Positions 13,571 through 21,589 are shown, numbered from the stretch's first letter. The stretch is 21,792 nucleotides of DNA from CALJIC01 sp039805565 (GCA_039805565.1 JBDLTZ010000003.1:1-21792), one strand, 5' to 3'. The notes: generated by a model not told the origin, from the sequence alone. Translations and numbers: made by a program.

Positions 13571-14769
13571 TTCGCTTTCGCGCGCAGGCGTGCGCCCTGG
13601 GGGTCGAAGAACGGCGTGGGCGTGACGACGGCGGGAGTGGGCCGCCCGGCCACATCCACCAGCAGCCGGGCGCCGGGCCAGGCGTGCTGCACGCGGACGT
13701 AGGCCAGCGCAAGGAACTTGCCGACGGTGTGGCCGCGGCCGCTGGTGGTGACGCGCCCCACGGACTCAGCGCCGGGAAGCGCGGTGTCGAGCAGGGCGCC
13801 GGCCTCGGGGCCGCTGAACTGGCGGCGCTGGAACGGCTCGACGGTGCCGATGGGATAGACTGCGGCGCCGGCGGAGGCGGCCAGGTCCCCCTCGATGGTC
13901 AGGCCGACCAGGCGCTCGTCCAGGCCGCGCTCCCTCGTCCGGAGCAGGGCCTCGCGGCCGATGAAGTCGCGCTTCTCGAAGCGCACCCAGCGGTCGAGCC
14001 CGACCTCGAACGGCGTGCGGGACTCGTCCACGTCCACGCCGTAGAGCACCAGGGCCTTCTCCAGCCGCAGCGAGTGCATCGTCACAGAGCCGTAGGGCAT
14101 AAGGCCGAAGGCGCGCCCGGCCTGGAGGATCTGGTCCCAGACGAGGGGCGCCTCCTCGGCGGGGGTGTAGAGCTCGTAGCCGAGCTCGCCGGTGTAGCCG
14201 GTGCGTGAGACGAGCAGCTCGGTGTCGCCGATGCGCCCAGGGGCGAAGCGAAAGTACTTGAGCGCGCCGAAGTCTACGCCCTCCACCAGCGCCTCGAGCA
14301 GCTCGCGCGAGCGCGGCCCCTGGACGACGGGGAGAGCGATGGCGGCGCTGATATCGGTGACGTAGGTGCTGGCGCCAGCGGCGTGCTCCGAGAGCCAGCG
14401 GGCAGTCTTCTTGCGCGGCGCAGAGCTGGTGACGAGCATAAAGTGCTCGTCGTGGAACTTGTAGAGGGTGATGTCATCTACCACGCCGCCCTCGTGGTTG
14501 CACATGCTGGAGTAGCGGACATGCCCGGGGAGCATGTCGCGCACCTCGTTCACGAGCAGGTGGCTGAGGAGGCGCTCGGCACCTGGGCCCTTGATATCGA
14601 CCTCACCCATGCTGGAGAGGTCCTGCACGCCGACGTTGGAGCGGGTGTTGATGTGCTCCTCGGCTGGGGTAGCGTAGGAGGCGGGGAACATGTAGTCGCC
14701 GCCGCCCCTGACCATGCGGGCGCCGAGTCGGATGTGGGTCTCGTAGAGCGGAGAACGACGCTCGGGCAT
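13567..14769 (-). CDS. GcvT-like tetrahydrofolate-dependent aminomethyltransferase
   Basis: 400 residues from ATG 14769, with AGAGGGA upstream. The longer frame back to 15237 is the wrong-frame shadow of the DinB gene. Family features: DLSSMGEVDIKGPGAERLLSHLLVNEV, CNHEGGVVDDITLYKF, RTGYTGELGYELY and LRLEKALVLYGVDVDESRTPFEVGL, then the C-terminal GCV_T_C domain with FIGREALLRTRERG. The fold binds folate and takes one-carbon units as methylene-THF. It sits directly before the sarcosine oxidase-like gene with a 4-base overlap, suggesting that it captures the C1 unit released by that enzyme (inference). It could also be a true glycine-cleavage T protein, but no gcvH or gcvP is seen here. Confidence 0.9.
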   Translation of the reverse strand: MPERRSPLYETHIRLGARMVRGGGDYMFPASYATPAEEHINTRSNVGVQDLSSMGEVDIKGPGAERLLSHLLVNEVRDMLPGHVRYSSMCNHEGGVVDDITLYKFHDEHFMLVTSSAPRKKTARWLSEHAAGASTYVTDISAAIALPVVQGPRSRELLEALVEGVDFGALKYFRFAPGRIGDTELLVSRTGYTGELGYELYTPAEEAPLVWDQILQAGRAFGLMPYGSVTMHSLRLEKALVLYGVDVDESRTPFEVGLDRWVRFEKRDFIGREALLRTRERGLDERLVGLTIEGDLAASAGAAVYPIGTVEPFQRRQFSGPEAGALLDTALPGAESVGRVTTSGRGHTVGKFLALAYVRVQHAWPGARLLVDVAGRPTPAVVTPTPFFDPQGARLRAKAK

Positions 14770-14809
14770 ACTGTATCCCTCTTTGTTATGTTTCAGAGGT
14801 GCTGTGCCC

Positions 14810-15268
14810 CTACAAACCTCCCGCCTCGCGGATGTGGGCAATCTCGGCGAGGTGCTCGCTGTCGTGGTCCACGATGGCCTGCACCTGCTCGCGCAGGCGG
14901 GTCGAGCCGATGCGTGGGTGGATGAGCGGGCGCCCCCAGTCGCGCTGGTCGAGGCCCTGGAGGAACGCGACGGTCTCGGCGCGGCGGGCGACGAAGCGCT
15001 CCAGCAGGCCGGTGAGCGGCGCGGACAGATCGTGGCCGCCGGGGTCCTCGATGTACTCGACGGTCGGCGTGTCCTCCGCGAGGATGCGGCGCAGCCGGGC
15101 AAGCATGCGCTCCTCAGTATACGCGAGGTGGGCGACAAGCTCGGCGATCGACCAGGCGTCGGGCGCGGGGCGGCGCAGGGCATCCTCGGCGGACACGGGG
15201 CGCAGGAGCCGCGCCAGGTCGCGCGGGGCGGACTCAAGAGACTCGATCAGGACGGCGCGGCGAGACAT
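14810..15268 (-). CDS. DinB-family metal-binding four-helix protein
   Basis: 152 residues from ATG 15268, preceded by GGAGAAA; the frame upstream of this is unsupported. The DinB/YfiT His triad is present: H47 (ELVAHLAYTEERML), H135 and H139 (VDHDSEHLAEI). These proteins form a helical bundle with one divalent metal, and many are thiol-dependent transferases using bacillithiol or mycothiol. WSIAELVAHLAYTEERML and the late HDSEHLAEI are the defining segments. It lies inside the one-carbon cluster, between the corrinoid reactivator and the GcvT-like gene, 40 bases before the latter. A role in handling formaldehyde- or thiol-bound one-carbon units is possible but not shown. Confidence 0.85.
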   Translation of the reverse strand: MSRRAVLIESLESAPRDLARLLRPVSAEDALRRPAPDAWSIAELVAHLAYTEERMLARLRRILAEDTPTVEYIEDPGGHDLSAPLTGLLERFVARRAETVAFLQGLDQRDWGRPLIHPRIGSTRLREQVQAIVDHDSEHLAEIAHIREAGGL

Positions 15269-15384
15269 GGGTTTCTCCAGTGCGTTATGTCGGGTTTCAC
15301 GTGTCGGGCGGCGCGGGCGCCGGTGCGATCCGCGTCCGGCGGCGGACGTCGGTGCGATGCCCCGCGTCGCCCCGCATCGTCGCG

Positions 15385-17523
15385 TCACGGCGCATTGTCT
15401 CGGGCGCGCCCTGAGCGACGCTGCCTCCGTATAGCCACCCGACGCTCCGGGAGCGCGCCGAGGGCCTCGAGGTGCGGGAAAGGGTCGGCGGCGTGCGGCA
15501 GGTGCATGGCGGCCACGAACTCAGCCTGAAACTCAGGGTCCACGGCAGTCTCGACATATTCAACGCGCCGCGCGGCCTCGGCGGCCTCGGCGCGGCGGGC
15601 GCGGCTCAGCAGCGCGATGCGAGCGCCATCCCCGGCCGCGTTGCCCACCGCAGTCACGCGCGCGGGGTCGCAGTCTGGGTAGAGCCCAAGGACCATGGCG
15701 CGCAGCGGGTCGATGTAGCTGCCGAAGGCCCCGGCGAGCACGATCCTGTCCACCCGCTCGACACCGCGGCGCCGCATCAGGAGCTTGCAGCCGGCGTAGA
15801 GGGCGGCCTTCGCAAGCTGGATGTTGCGGACGTCGTCCTGCGTGACGGTGATCTCGCGGCCGGTGGCGCTCTGGTCGGCGGTGGCGAGCACGTACTCGGC
15901 CCTTGGCCCGTCCCAGCGGAGACGCGACGACGGACCACCGACCACGGATGAAGGATTGCCTACGTCAGCCTCGGATGTATCAGGCGGCGCTGGCGCGCCT
16001 TGGCCTTTGGTCGTTGGTCCTTGGTCCGCCGCTCCTCCTTCATCCGCTACTCGTCCTTGGTCCGGCAAGACGAACCGCCCATCGTGGCTGATGATCCAGG
16101 CGGCGAAGAGCTCGGCGACAGCCTCGATGATGCCCGAGCCACAGATGCCGGTGGCCTGGAGCTCGCCCGCGGGGAGCTCGTCGCTCCAGGCGTCCCGCCC
16201 GATCACGCGGAAGCGCGGTAGGCCCGTGGCGCGGTCTACCCGCACGCGCTCAATGGCCCCGGGGGCAGCGCGCTGGCCGTGGGCGATCTGCGCGCCCTCG
16301 AAGGCCGGGCCGGTGGGGCTGGAACAGCTCAGCAGGCGCTCGCGGTTGCCGAGCAGGATCTCGGCGTTGGTGCCGACGTCGATCACCAGCGCGATCTCGT
16401 CCTGCTGGTGGGGAGCCTCCGCGAGCAGCACGGCGACGTTGTCCGAGCCGACGTGACCGGCCTCGAGCGCGAGGCAGTGGACGTTGGCGCCGGGGTGCAG
16501 CTTGAGCCCCAGGTCACGGGCCTTGATGTCGAGCGGCGCGTGCGTGGCGAGCGTGAAGGGCGCGCCGCCCAGCTCCTGCGGGTCGAGGCCGAGGAGGATG
16601 TGGTGCATGACCGTATTGCCGACCACCACGAGCTCGTGGATGTCGCGGGCACGCAGGCCTGCGGCGTGGGCGCAGAGGCCGGCGAGGCGGTTGAGGGACT
16701 TGACGATCGCCTCGTGCATCGCCCGCAGCCCGTCGTCGTGGAGCATGGCGTAGCTGACGCGACTCATCAGGTCCTCGCCGAAGCTCGTCTGGGGGTTCAT
16801 CATGGCCTCAGTGGCGAGCACCGCGCCGGTGCGGAGGTCGCAGAGGTGGGCGGCGACGGTCGTGGAGCCGACGTCCACGGCGAGGCCGTAGAGCCCCTCG
16901 TGGTAGCCGGGCTGGACGTCGATCACCTCGCGCTGGTCCCAGAGGGTGACGGTGACGCGCTGCTTGCCATCGCGCAGAGCGGGGGTGAGCTGGCGCAGGG
17001 CGGGAAGGTCGATCCGCAGCCCGCCGAGGCCCCACTCGCGGATGAGGGCCTGCTGGAGCCGCTCCCAGTCACCGTCGCGCTCGCCAAGCCGGTGGGGCGC
17101 GACCTCGACGAGCACCTGGCGCAGGGCGGGGTCGAGCTCAACGGCGCGCTCGGTGGCGCCCTTGCGGATGACCTGCTTGCGGGCCTGGCTCTCGGGTGGG
17201 ACGGTGATGACGGCATCGGCCACGAGGCAGGCGGCGCACGAGAGGCGCGCGCCAGGAGAGGCGCCGCGGCGGGCCAGATATGCGCGCTCGGCGGTGTCTG
17301 GAGGGGTGAGGCTGGCGGCGGAGGAGACGAAGCCCTCCTTGGCGAACTCGCCCTCGGCGGGCAGCACGAGGCACTTGCCGCAGGTCTGCCGCCCGCCGCA
17401 GACACTGTCCACGTCCACCCCGAGCCGCCGTGCGGCGTCGAGCAAGGTCGTGCCGGCGGTGACGCGCCCCTGGCGGCCGGAGGGCTGGAAGATGACGAGA
17501 TGTGTTGCTGCGCTATCGCTCAT
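15385..17523 (-). CDS. RACE-type reductive activator of corrinoid enzymes (2Fe-2S + ASKHA/DUF4445)
   Basis: 712 residues. The N-terminal ferredoxin-like 2Fe-2S domain has C42-x5-C48-x2-C51 (VCGGRQTCGKC) with the fourth Cys at C96 or C99. The body is an ASKHA-type ATPase (DUF4445): VDVGSTTVAAHLCDL, VVGNTVMHHILLG, VIDVGTNAEILLGN, ICGSGIIEAVAEL and IVLAGAFGSYIDP. RACE proteins use ATP to reduce inactive Co(II) corrinoid back to Co(I), and the partner corrinoid protein is encoded 100 bases upstream in transcription order. Residues about 487-534 are an insertion relative to the usual GRFV...RWDGPRAEYVLA junction, and they are encoded by heptamer repeats with inverted ends (15931-16064). The C-terminus (RRQRRSGRARDNAP) is a basic, non-conserved tail. 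The Shine-Dalgarno is weak. Confidence 0.93.
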   Translation of the reverse strand: MSDSAATHLVIFQPSGRQGRVTAGTTLLDAARRLGVDVDSVCGGRQTCGKCLVLPAEGEFAKEGFVSSAASLTPPDTAERAYLARRGASPGARLSCAACLVADAVITVPPESQARKQVIRKGATERAVELDPALRQVLVEVAPHRLGERDGDWERLQQALIREWGLGGLRIDLPALRQLTPALRDGKQRVTVTLWDQREVIDVQPGYHEGLYGLAVDVGSTTVAAHLCDLRTGAVLATEAMMNPQTSFGEDLMSRVSYAMLHDDGLRAMHEAIVKSLNRLAGLCAHAAGLRARDIHELVVVGNTVMHHILLGLDPQELGGAPFTLATHAPLDIKARDLGLKLHPGANVHCLALEAGHVGSDNVAVLLAEAPHQQDEIALVIDVGTNAEILLGNRERLLSCSSPTGPAFEGAQIAHGQRAAPGAIERVRVDRATGLPRFRVIGRDAWSDELPAGELQATGICGSGIIEAVAELFAAWIISHDGRFVLPDQGRVADEGGAADQGPTTKGQGAPAPPDTSEADVGNPSSVVGGPSSRLRWDGPRAEYVLATADQSATGREITVTQDDVRNIQLAKAALYAGCKLLMRRRGVERVDRIVLAGAFGSYIDPLRAMVLGLYPDCDPARVTAVGNAAGDGARIALLSRARRAEAAEAARRVEYVETAVDPEFQAEFVAAMHLPHAADPFPHLEALGALPERRVAIRRQRRSGRARDNAP
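15931..16064 (-). repeat. In-frame repeat insertion with inverted heptamer ends inside the RACE gene
   Basis: On the minus strand the segment opens with CGGACCA-AGGACGA and later has GGACCAA, GGACCAA, CGACCAA, AGGCCAA in tandem. At the other end the + strand carries CGGACCA, CCGACCA, CGGATGA, AGGATTG. The ends are therefore inverted heptamer arrays (CGGACCA at 15931-15937 on +, at 16064-16058 on -). An inner 11-base inverted pair CGGATGAAGGA sits at 15945-15955 and 16036-16046. It keeps the frame open and encodes a Gly/Pro/Ala/Asp-rich stretch between conserved RACE motifs. Confidence 0.75.
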
Positions 17524-17571
17524 GAAACCCCACGGGCTATGGAGTCGGGCACGCTGGACGGGCGACGGAGG

Positions 17572-17592
17572 GGTGCAGCACAGGCCTGCACC
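17572..17592 (-). other. Small hairpin between corrinoid-protein and RACE genes
   Basis: GGTGCAG (17572-17578) and CTGCACC (17586-17592) pair around a 7-base loop in the 99-base gap. No U-tail follows. It could be an mRNA-processing or attenuating structure, or chance in GC-rich DNA. Nothing else is seen in the gap. Confidence 0.25.
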
Positions 17593-17622
17593 GGCATCCG
17601 GCGCCCGTTCACCCCAGTGCGG

Positions 17623-18300
17623 TCAGGCGGGCGCACCCTGGCGGGAGAGCATGTGGGCACGGGCGATCTCCACGGCCGTGGCCGCATCGCGGCCGTAGGC
17701 GTCGGCGCCGACCTGCTTGGCGAACGTCTCGGTGACGGGAGCGCCGCCGACCATGATGAACACCCCATCGCGCAGGCCCTCGTCCTTGAGCGCCTGGACG
17801 ACCACCTTCATATAGGGCATGGTGGTGGTAAGCAGGGCCGACATGCCCACGATCTCGGGCCGGTGCTGGCGAATAGCATCGATGAACTTCTGGGCATCGT
17901 TGTTGATGCCGAGGTTAATGACCTCGAAGCCCGCGCCCTCCATCATCATCGCCACCAGGTTCTTGCCGATGTCGTGGATATCTCCCTTGACCGTGCCGAT
18001 CACCATGGTGCCGATGCGCGGCGCGCCGGTCTCGGTGAGGAGCGGGCGCAGGATCTCCATGCCGGCCTTCATGGCGTTGGCAGCCATCAACACCTCGGGC
18101 ACGAAGAGGATGCCGTCGCGGAAGTCCGCGCCGACGATATCCATGCCGGCCACGAGCCCGTCGGCGAGCACGTCAGTGGGGCTATGGCCGCGACCGAGGG
18201 CCTCGCGCACCTCGGCGACGACCTCGTTCTTGAGGCCTTCGTAGAGGTCGTCCTGCATCTGGAGCCAGAGATCGTCGTCGGAGAGGGTGTCGATATCCAC
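17623..18300 (-). CDS. Corrinoid (B12-binding) methyl-carrier protein, MtbC/MttC/MtgC-like
   Basis: 225 residues from GTG 18300, supported by GGAGG six bases upstream. The helical N-terminal cap domain (about 1-90; LVAGMDIVGADFRDGILFVPEVLMAANAMKAGMEIL) is followed by a Rossmann B12-binding domain with the base-off signature D107-x-H109-x2-G112 in GTVKGDIHDIGKNLV, then SALLTTTMPYM and GGAPVT. H109 should be the lower axial Co ligand. The protein shuttles a methyl group between a substrate-specific methyltransferase and an acceptor. Neighbours encode its likely reactivator (RACE), a DUF1638 protein and a homocysteine S-methyltransferase. The methyl donor enzyme is not in the window, so donor specificity cannot be assigned. 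Confidence 0.95.
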   Translation of the reverse strand: MDIDTLSDDDLWLQMQDDLYEGLKNEVVAEVREALGRGHSPTDVLADGLVAGMDIVGADFRDGILFVPEVLMAANAMKAGMEILRPLLTETGAPRIGTMVIGTVKGDIHDIGKNLVAMMMEGAGFEVINLGINNDAQKFIDAIRQHRPEIVGMSALLTTTMPYMKVVVQALKDEGLRDGVFIMVGGAPVTETFAKQVGADAYGRDAATAVEIARAHMLSRQGAPA

Positions 18301-18374
18301 GGCGTTCCTCCACTTTCAGCCTGTCGGCAATCCCGTTCAGATGTGCCGCAATCTCATCGGACGTGTGAGAGGTC

Positions 18375-18395
18375 TTTGGGGGTTGCGCCCCCAAA
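18375..18395 (-). terminator. Hairpin upstream of the corrinoid-protein gene
   Basis: TTTGGGGG (18375-18382) and CCCCCAAA (18388-18395) form an 8-bp stem around TTGCG. It lies in the 118-base gap after the GNAT stop (18419) and before GTG 18300, so it may separate the dehydrogenase/GNAT pair from the corrinoid part of the cluster. In the minus direction it is followed by GACC rather than a U-run, so termination would be partial. Confidence 0.4.
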
Positions 18396-18418
18396 ACCCG
18401 GGCTGCGCTGACGCGCAT

Positions 18419-18970
18419 CTACAATTCGAGCAGGAGCGCTATGTCGGGCCAGCCGTAGGGAGCGTAGCGCAGGCCGAAGTCATCGCGCACGTCGACCTGG
18501 TCGAGGCGCACGCCGCCCATGGCGAGGTACGCGCTGCAGGTGAGCCCGCCGTCGAGGCACCATGCAAGCATCGAGCGCCGCCCGATCTGGCGCAGGTGCC
18601 CGGCGACGCCGCGGACCAGCGCGCGGCGGGCCTTGGTCTCGGGCTCGGTGCCGGGCAGGTTGACCACGAACAGGTCGTAGAGCTCGCCGTCGTAGTCGAG
18701 CTCGCCGTCGAAGCGCAGCTCGTGTCGCCGGAGCGGCCCGCCGTGCGCCGCGCCCACCAGGCGACCGGCGTCGTCCTCAGCCAGGAGGACGGCGACCTCG
18801 GGCGAGCGCTGCTCGGCGAGGATGCCCCGCCAGTAGGCCGGGGAGTCCAGGCTGGGCTGCGCGACGCCCAGGGCGGAGGGCACGAGGCCGACGAGGTAGC
18901 CCCGGCGCCACTCGGCGTGGGCGCGGGCGATCTCCCCGGCGTCGGCGACAGTCGCTACTCGAACTCGCAT
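18419..18970 (-). CDS. GNAT-family N-acetyltransferase
   Basis: 183 residues. The N-terminus VRVATVADAGEIARAHAEWRRGY and the segment EVAVLLAEDDAGRLVGAAHGGPLR... ELYDLFVVNLPGTEPETKARRALVRGVAGHL follow the GNAT strand-helix order, with the acetyl-CoA loop region at LPGTEPETKARRALV, which fits the Q/RxxGxG/A position only loosely. The substrate is unknown. AGGGAGA lies before the ATG. It is 26 bases after the dehydrogenase stop and probably shares its transcript. Its link to methylamine metabolism is by position only; acetylation of an amine intermediate or simple hitch-hiking are both possible. Confidence 0.75.
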   Translation of the reverse strand: MRVRVATVADAGEIARAHAEWRRGYLVGLVPSALGVAQPSLDSPAYWRGILAEQRSPEVAVLLAEDDAGRLVGAAHGGPLRRHELRFDGELDYDGELYDLFVVNLPGTEPETKARRALVRGVAGHLRQIGRRSMLAWCLDGGLTCSAYLAMGGVRLDQVDVRDDFGLRYAPYGWPDIALLLEL

Positions 18971-18996
18971 GGTGGGTCTCCCTGTCTCCGGCGCGG

Positions 18997-21558
18997 CTAC
19001 CCTCTGAGCCGCTCGCCACGCGGGTCGAAGAGCGGCTCGCGTGCCACCGACGCGACGTAGCGCTGGCCGAAGTACTCGATCTCCACCCGCTCGCCGGGCG
19101 CGGCGAGCTCGGAGGGGAGCCAGGCATAGGCGAAGCTCTTCTGCACGCTGACGCCGTAGGTTGCGCTAGTGACGTAGCCGACCACGCGCCCCGCGGCCCA
19201 GACCGGCTCCCTGCCCATCACGATAGTCGCCGGGTCATCGAGGGCAAGGCAGCAGAGCCTGCGGCGCGGGCCGCGCTCCCTCGCGTGGGCCAGGGCCTCA
19301 CGGCCGATGAATTCCCCCTTGTCGAGCCTGACGGTGAAGCCGAGCCCGGCCTCGTAGGGGGTGTGCTCACTGTGCATGTCGGTGCCCCAGAGGCGGTAGC
19401 CTTTCTCGAGGCGCATGCACTCGAAGGCGGCGCGCCCGGCCGCGATGATCCCGAGCGGCCGGCCGGCATCCCAGAGCAGGTCCCAGAGGCGCAGGCCGTA
19501 GGCCGCGTCGGCGTAGACCTCGTAGCCGAGCTCGCCGACGTAGGAGACGCGCTGGACGAGACAGGGCACCTCGCCGAAGAATGTACGGCGGGCGCGGAAG
19601 TAGGGCAGCGCCTCGTTCGAGAGGTCGTCCTCGGCCAGGGACTGGGCCAGGTCGCGGGCGCGCGGCCCCCAGACGCCGACGCAGCAGGTGCCAAGGGTAA
19701 TGTCGCGGATCTGGACGCGGCTTCCGGGCGGGAGGTGTGCCCGCATCCACGCCAGGTCGGAGGGGCCGTTGACCGCCACCTGGAACAGCTCCTCGGCCAG
19801 CCGCGTGACGGTGATGTCGCTGCGGACGCCGCCGGCCGGGCCGCACATGCAGGTGTAGACCACACTGCCGGCGGGTCGGTCGAGCTCGCTCGTCGTCAGG
19901 CGCTGGAGGAGGGCCAGGGCGCCGGGGCCGGAGACCTCGAGGCGCGGCAGGGAGGTCATGTCGAACAGCGCGACGCGCTCGCGGGCGACGAGGTGCTCGG
20001 CGGCGGCGACGGGCGACCAGTTCAGGGCGGACCAGCCCCTCCGAACGCTGAGCGCCTTGTCCCTGGACGCCGCACCGAGACTGAGGGGCTGTGGCGGCTG
20101 AGATGCCGCACGTTCGGCTACCGCCAGTGCTTCGGCTAGCTGACGTTCAGCGTTCAGCGTTGTTCCTTCAGCGTTCGCCTCGTACCACTGCGGGCGCTCC
20201 CAGCCGCGGCCCTCGAAGAAGACCGCGCCGAGGGCCTGCTGGCGGATGTAGAACGGGCTGGTGCGGAGCGGGCGCGGGCGCTCCATCTGCTGGAGCGGGT
20301 GGATGATGTCGTACACCTCGTCGTACTGGCTCCAGCCGCGGGCGTGGACGTAGCGGCGGCTATGGGCGTGCGGCTCAAAGCGCGCCACGTCGCAGTCGCG
20401 CATGTCCCACTCGCACTCACCGGCCGCCAGGAGCTCGGCCGCAGCCTTGCCAACCCCGCCGCCGTGGGTGACCCAGACGGCCTCGGCCAGCCAGAAGCCC
20501 GGCAGCTCGGGGGACTCGCCGACGACGGGGTTGCCGTCGGGGGTGAAGGAGAACATGCCGTTCATCGCGGCGGTGATCTCGGCCCCGCGCAGGGCCGGCA
20601 TGAGCGCGGCGATGTCCTCCCAGGGGCCGGCGAAGTGCTCGGGGGTGAAGGGCATCACCGAGGGCATGGCCTGCCAGCCCGCCGCGGATGGAGCGGAGGG
20701 GCTAAAGGTGTCTCTGAGGGCCTCGGGGCGCACCAGGAGCGGCTCGTGCTGGTAGGAACCGACGCCGTAGCAGTCGCCGATCTGGCGGGCGTAGAGTGCG
20801 CGCTCCTGGTGGCGCAGGATGGGGTGGGCGACCTCGCGGGAATCGCCGGCGAGCGCGGGGAGCGCCGCGGTGCGGACGTACTGGTGCTGGCATGGGGTGA
20901 GCGGCACCGAGACCCCGGCGAGGCGGGCGACGCGCGGTCCCCAGATGCCGGCGCAGAGCAGCACCTGCTCGCAGGCCACGCGGCCACGGTCGGTGAGCAC
21001 GGCGGACACGCGACCCCCGGCGGTCTCAAAGCCGGTGACGCGGACGCGGCCCTCGAAGGCGACGCCGAGCCCCTGGGCGGCGCGGGCCATGGCCTCGCAG
21101 GCGCGCACCGCCTTCGCGATGCCGTCGCCGGGGACCGCGAGCGCGCCGAGGAGCTGCGGCTCGTCGAGGAGCGGAAGGCGGGAGCGGGCCTCGGCGGCGG
21201 AGATGACCTCGGGCTCGAGGCCCCAGGCGCGGCCCCAGCCCGCGCGGCGGTGCAGGTCGGCGAGGCGCTCGGGGGTAGTTGCGACCTCGAGGCTGCCGAC
21301 GGGGTGGAAGCAGGGAAGGCCGTCGAGCGAGAGCTCGCCGTAGAGCCGGGCGGCGTATTGCGCCATGTGGCAGAGCGTCTGGGAGGCGTTCGTCTGAAAG
21401 ACGAGGCCGGGGGCGTGCGAGGTGGAGCCGCCGGTCTCAAAGAGCGGCCCCTGGTCGATCACAAGCACGTCGCGCCGGCCCAGGCGCGCCAGGTGGTAGG
21501 CCGCGCTGCACCCGACGATCCCCGCGCCGATAATGACGAGCTGCGCGTGGCTTTTCAT
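18997..21558 (-). CDS. Dimethylglycine/sarcosine dehydrogenase-like FAD-GcvT fusion
   Basis: 853 residues from ATG 21558, supported by GGAGG upstream; the longer frame to 21624 starts inside a repeat and is rejected. The N-terminal DAO-type FAD domain has VIIGAGIVGCSAAYHLARLG, a GGSTSHAPGLVFQTN segment, and a C-terminal part of this domain with GNPVVGESPELPGFWLAEAVWVTHGGGVGKAAAELL. The second half is a folate-binding GcvT domain (RRGWSALNWSPVAAAEHL... FDMTSLPRLEVSGPGALALLQRLTT... VSYVGELGYEVYADAA... MRLEKGYRLWGTDMHSEHTPYEAGLGF) and a GCV_T_C end. This is the dimethylglycine/sarcosine dehydrogenase layout, in which the flavin oxidises the N-methyl group and folate captures it as methylene-THF. 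Residues about 462-505 are an extra stretch encoded by heptamer repeats. Confidence 0.93.
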   Translation of the reverse strand: MKSHAQLVIIGAGIVGCSAAYHLARLGRRDVLVIDQGPLFETGGSTSHAPGLVFQTNASQTLCHMAQYAARLYGELSLDGLPCFHPVGSLEVATTPERLADLHRRAGWGRAWGLEPEVISAAEARSRLPLLDEPQLLGALAVPGDGIAKAVRACEAMARAAQGLGVAFEGRVRVTGFETAGGRVSAVLTDRGRVACEQVLLCAGIWGPRVARLAGVSVPLTPCQHQYVRTAALPALAGDSREVAHPILRHQERALYARQIGDCYGVGSYQHEPLLVRPEALRDTFSPSAPSAAGWQAMPSVMPFTPEHFAGPWEDIAALMPALRGAEITAAMNGMFSFTPDGNPVVGESPELPGFWLAEAVWVTHGGGVGKAAAELLAAGECEWDMRDCDVARFEPHAHSRRYVHARGWSQYDEVYDIIHPLQQMERPRPLRTSPFYIRQQALGAVFFEGRGWERPQWYEANAEGTTLNAERQLAEALAVAERAASQPPQPLSLGAASRDKALSVRRGWSALNWSPVAAAEHLVARERVALFDMTSLPRLEVSGPGALALLQRLTTSELDRPAGSVVYTCMCGPAGGVRSDITVTRLAEELFQVAVNGPSDLAWMRAHLPPGSRVQIRDITLGTCCVGVWGPRARDLAQSLAEDDLSNEALPYFRARRTFFGEVPCLVQRVSYVGELGYEVYADAAYGLRLWDLLWDAGRPLGIIAAGRAAFECMRLEKGYRLWGTDMHSEHTPYEAGLGFTVRLDKGEFIGREALAHARERGPRRRLCCLALDDPATIVMGREPVWAAGRVVGYVTSATYGVSVQKSFAYAWLPSELAAPGERVEIEYFGQRYVASVAREPLFDPRGERLRG
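20042..20177 (-). repeat. In-frame repeat insertion with inverted heptamer ends inside the dehydrogenase gene
   Basis: The minus strand reads AACGCTG, AAGGAAC, AACGCTG, AACGCTG, AACGTCA from 20175 downward. At the opposite end the + strand carries CGAACGCTGA (20042-20051), an exact inverted match to 20168-20177. The segment is about 136 bp and codes for roughly 44 residues (ANAEGTTLNAER to KALSVRRG) between the conserved ERPQWYEAN and RRGW motifs. Unit sequence matches the intergenic array at 8787-8821. Confidence 0.75.
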
Positions 21559-21589
21559 TGCGCCTCCGACTATGTGGCGGGGGACGGCT

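Noticed and set aside
14770..15237. N-terminal extension of the GcvT-like frame back to 15237
   Set aside because: It is in the wrong frame across the DinB gene, is Ser/Arg/Pro-rich, and a good ribosome site sits before ATG 14769.
15269..15384. Possible regulatory element in the 116-base gap after the RACE gene
   Set aside because: Only a degenerate direct repeat (CGGTGCGAT twice) and short G/C palindromes are seen, none strong enough to call.
16279..18411. 710-residue + strand open frame opposite the RACE and corrinoid genes
   Set aside because: It lies fully antisense to two well-recognised genes, has Gly/Asp/Val/Glu-rich composition typical of GC-driven shadow frames, and shows no family motif.
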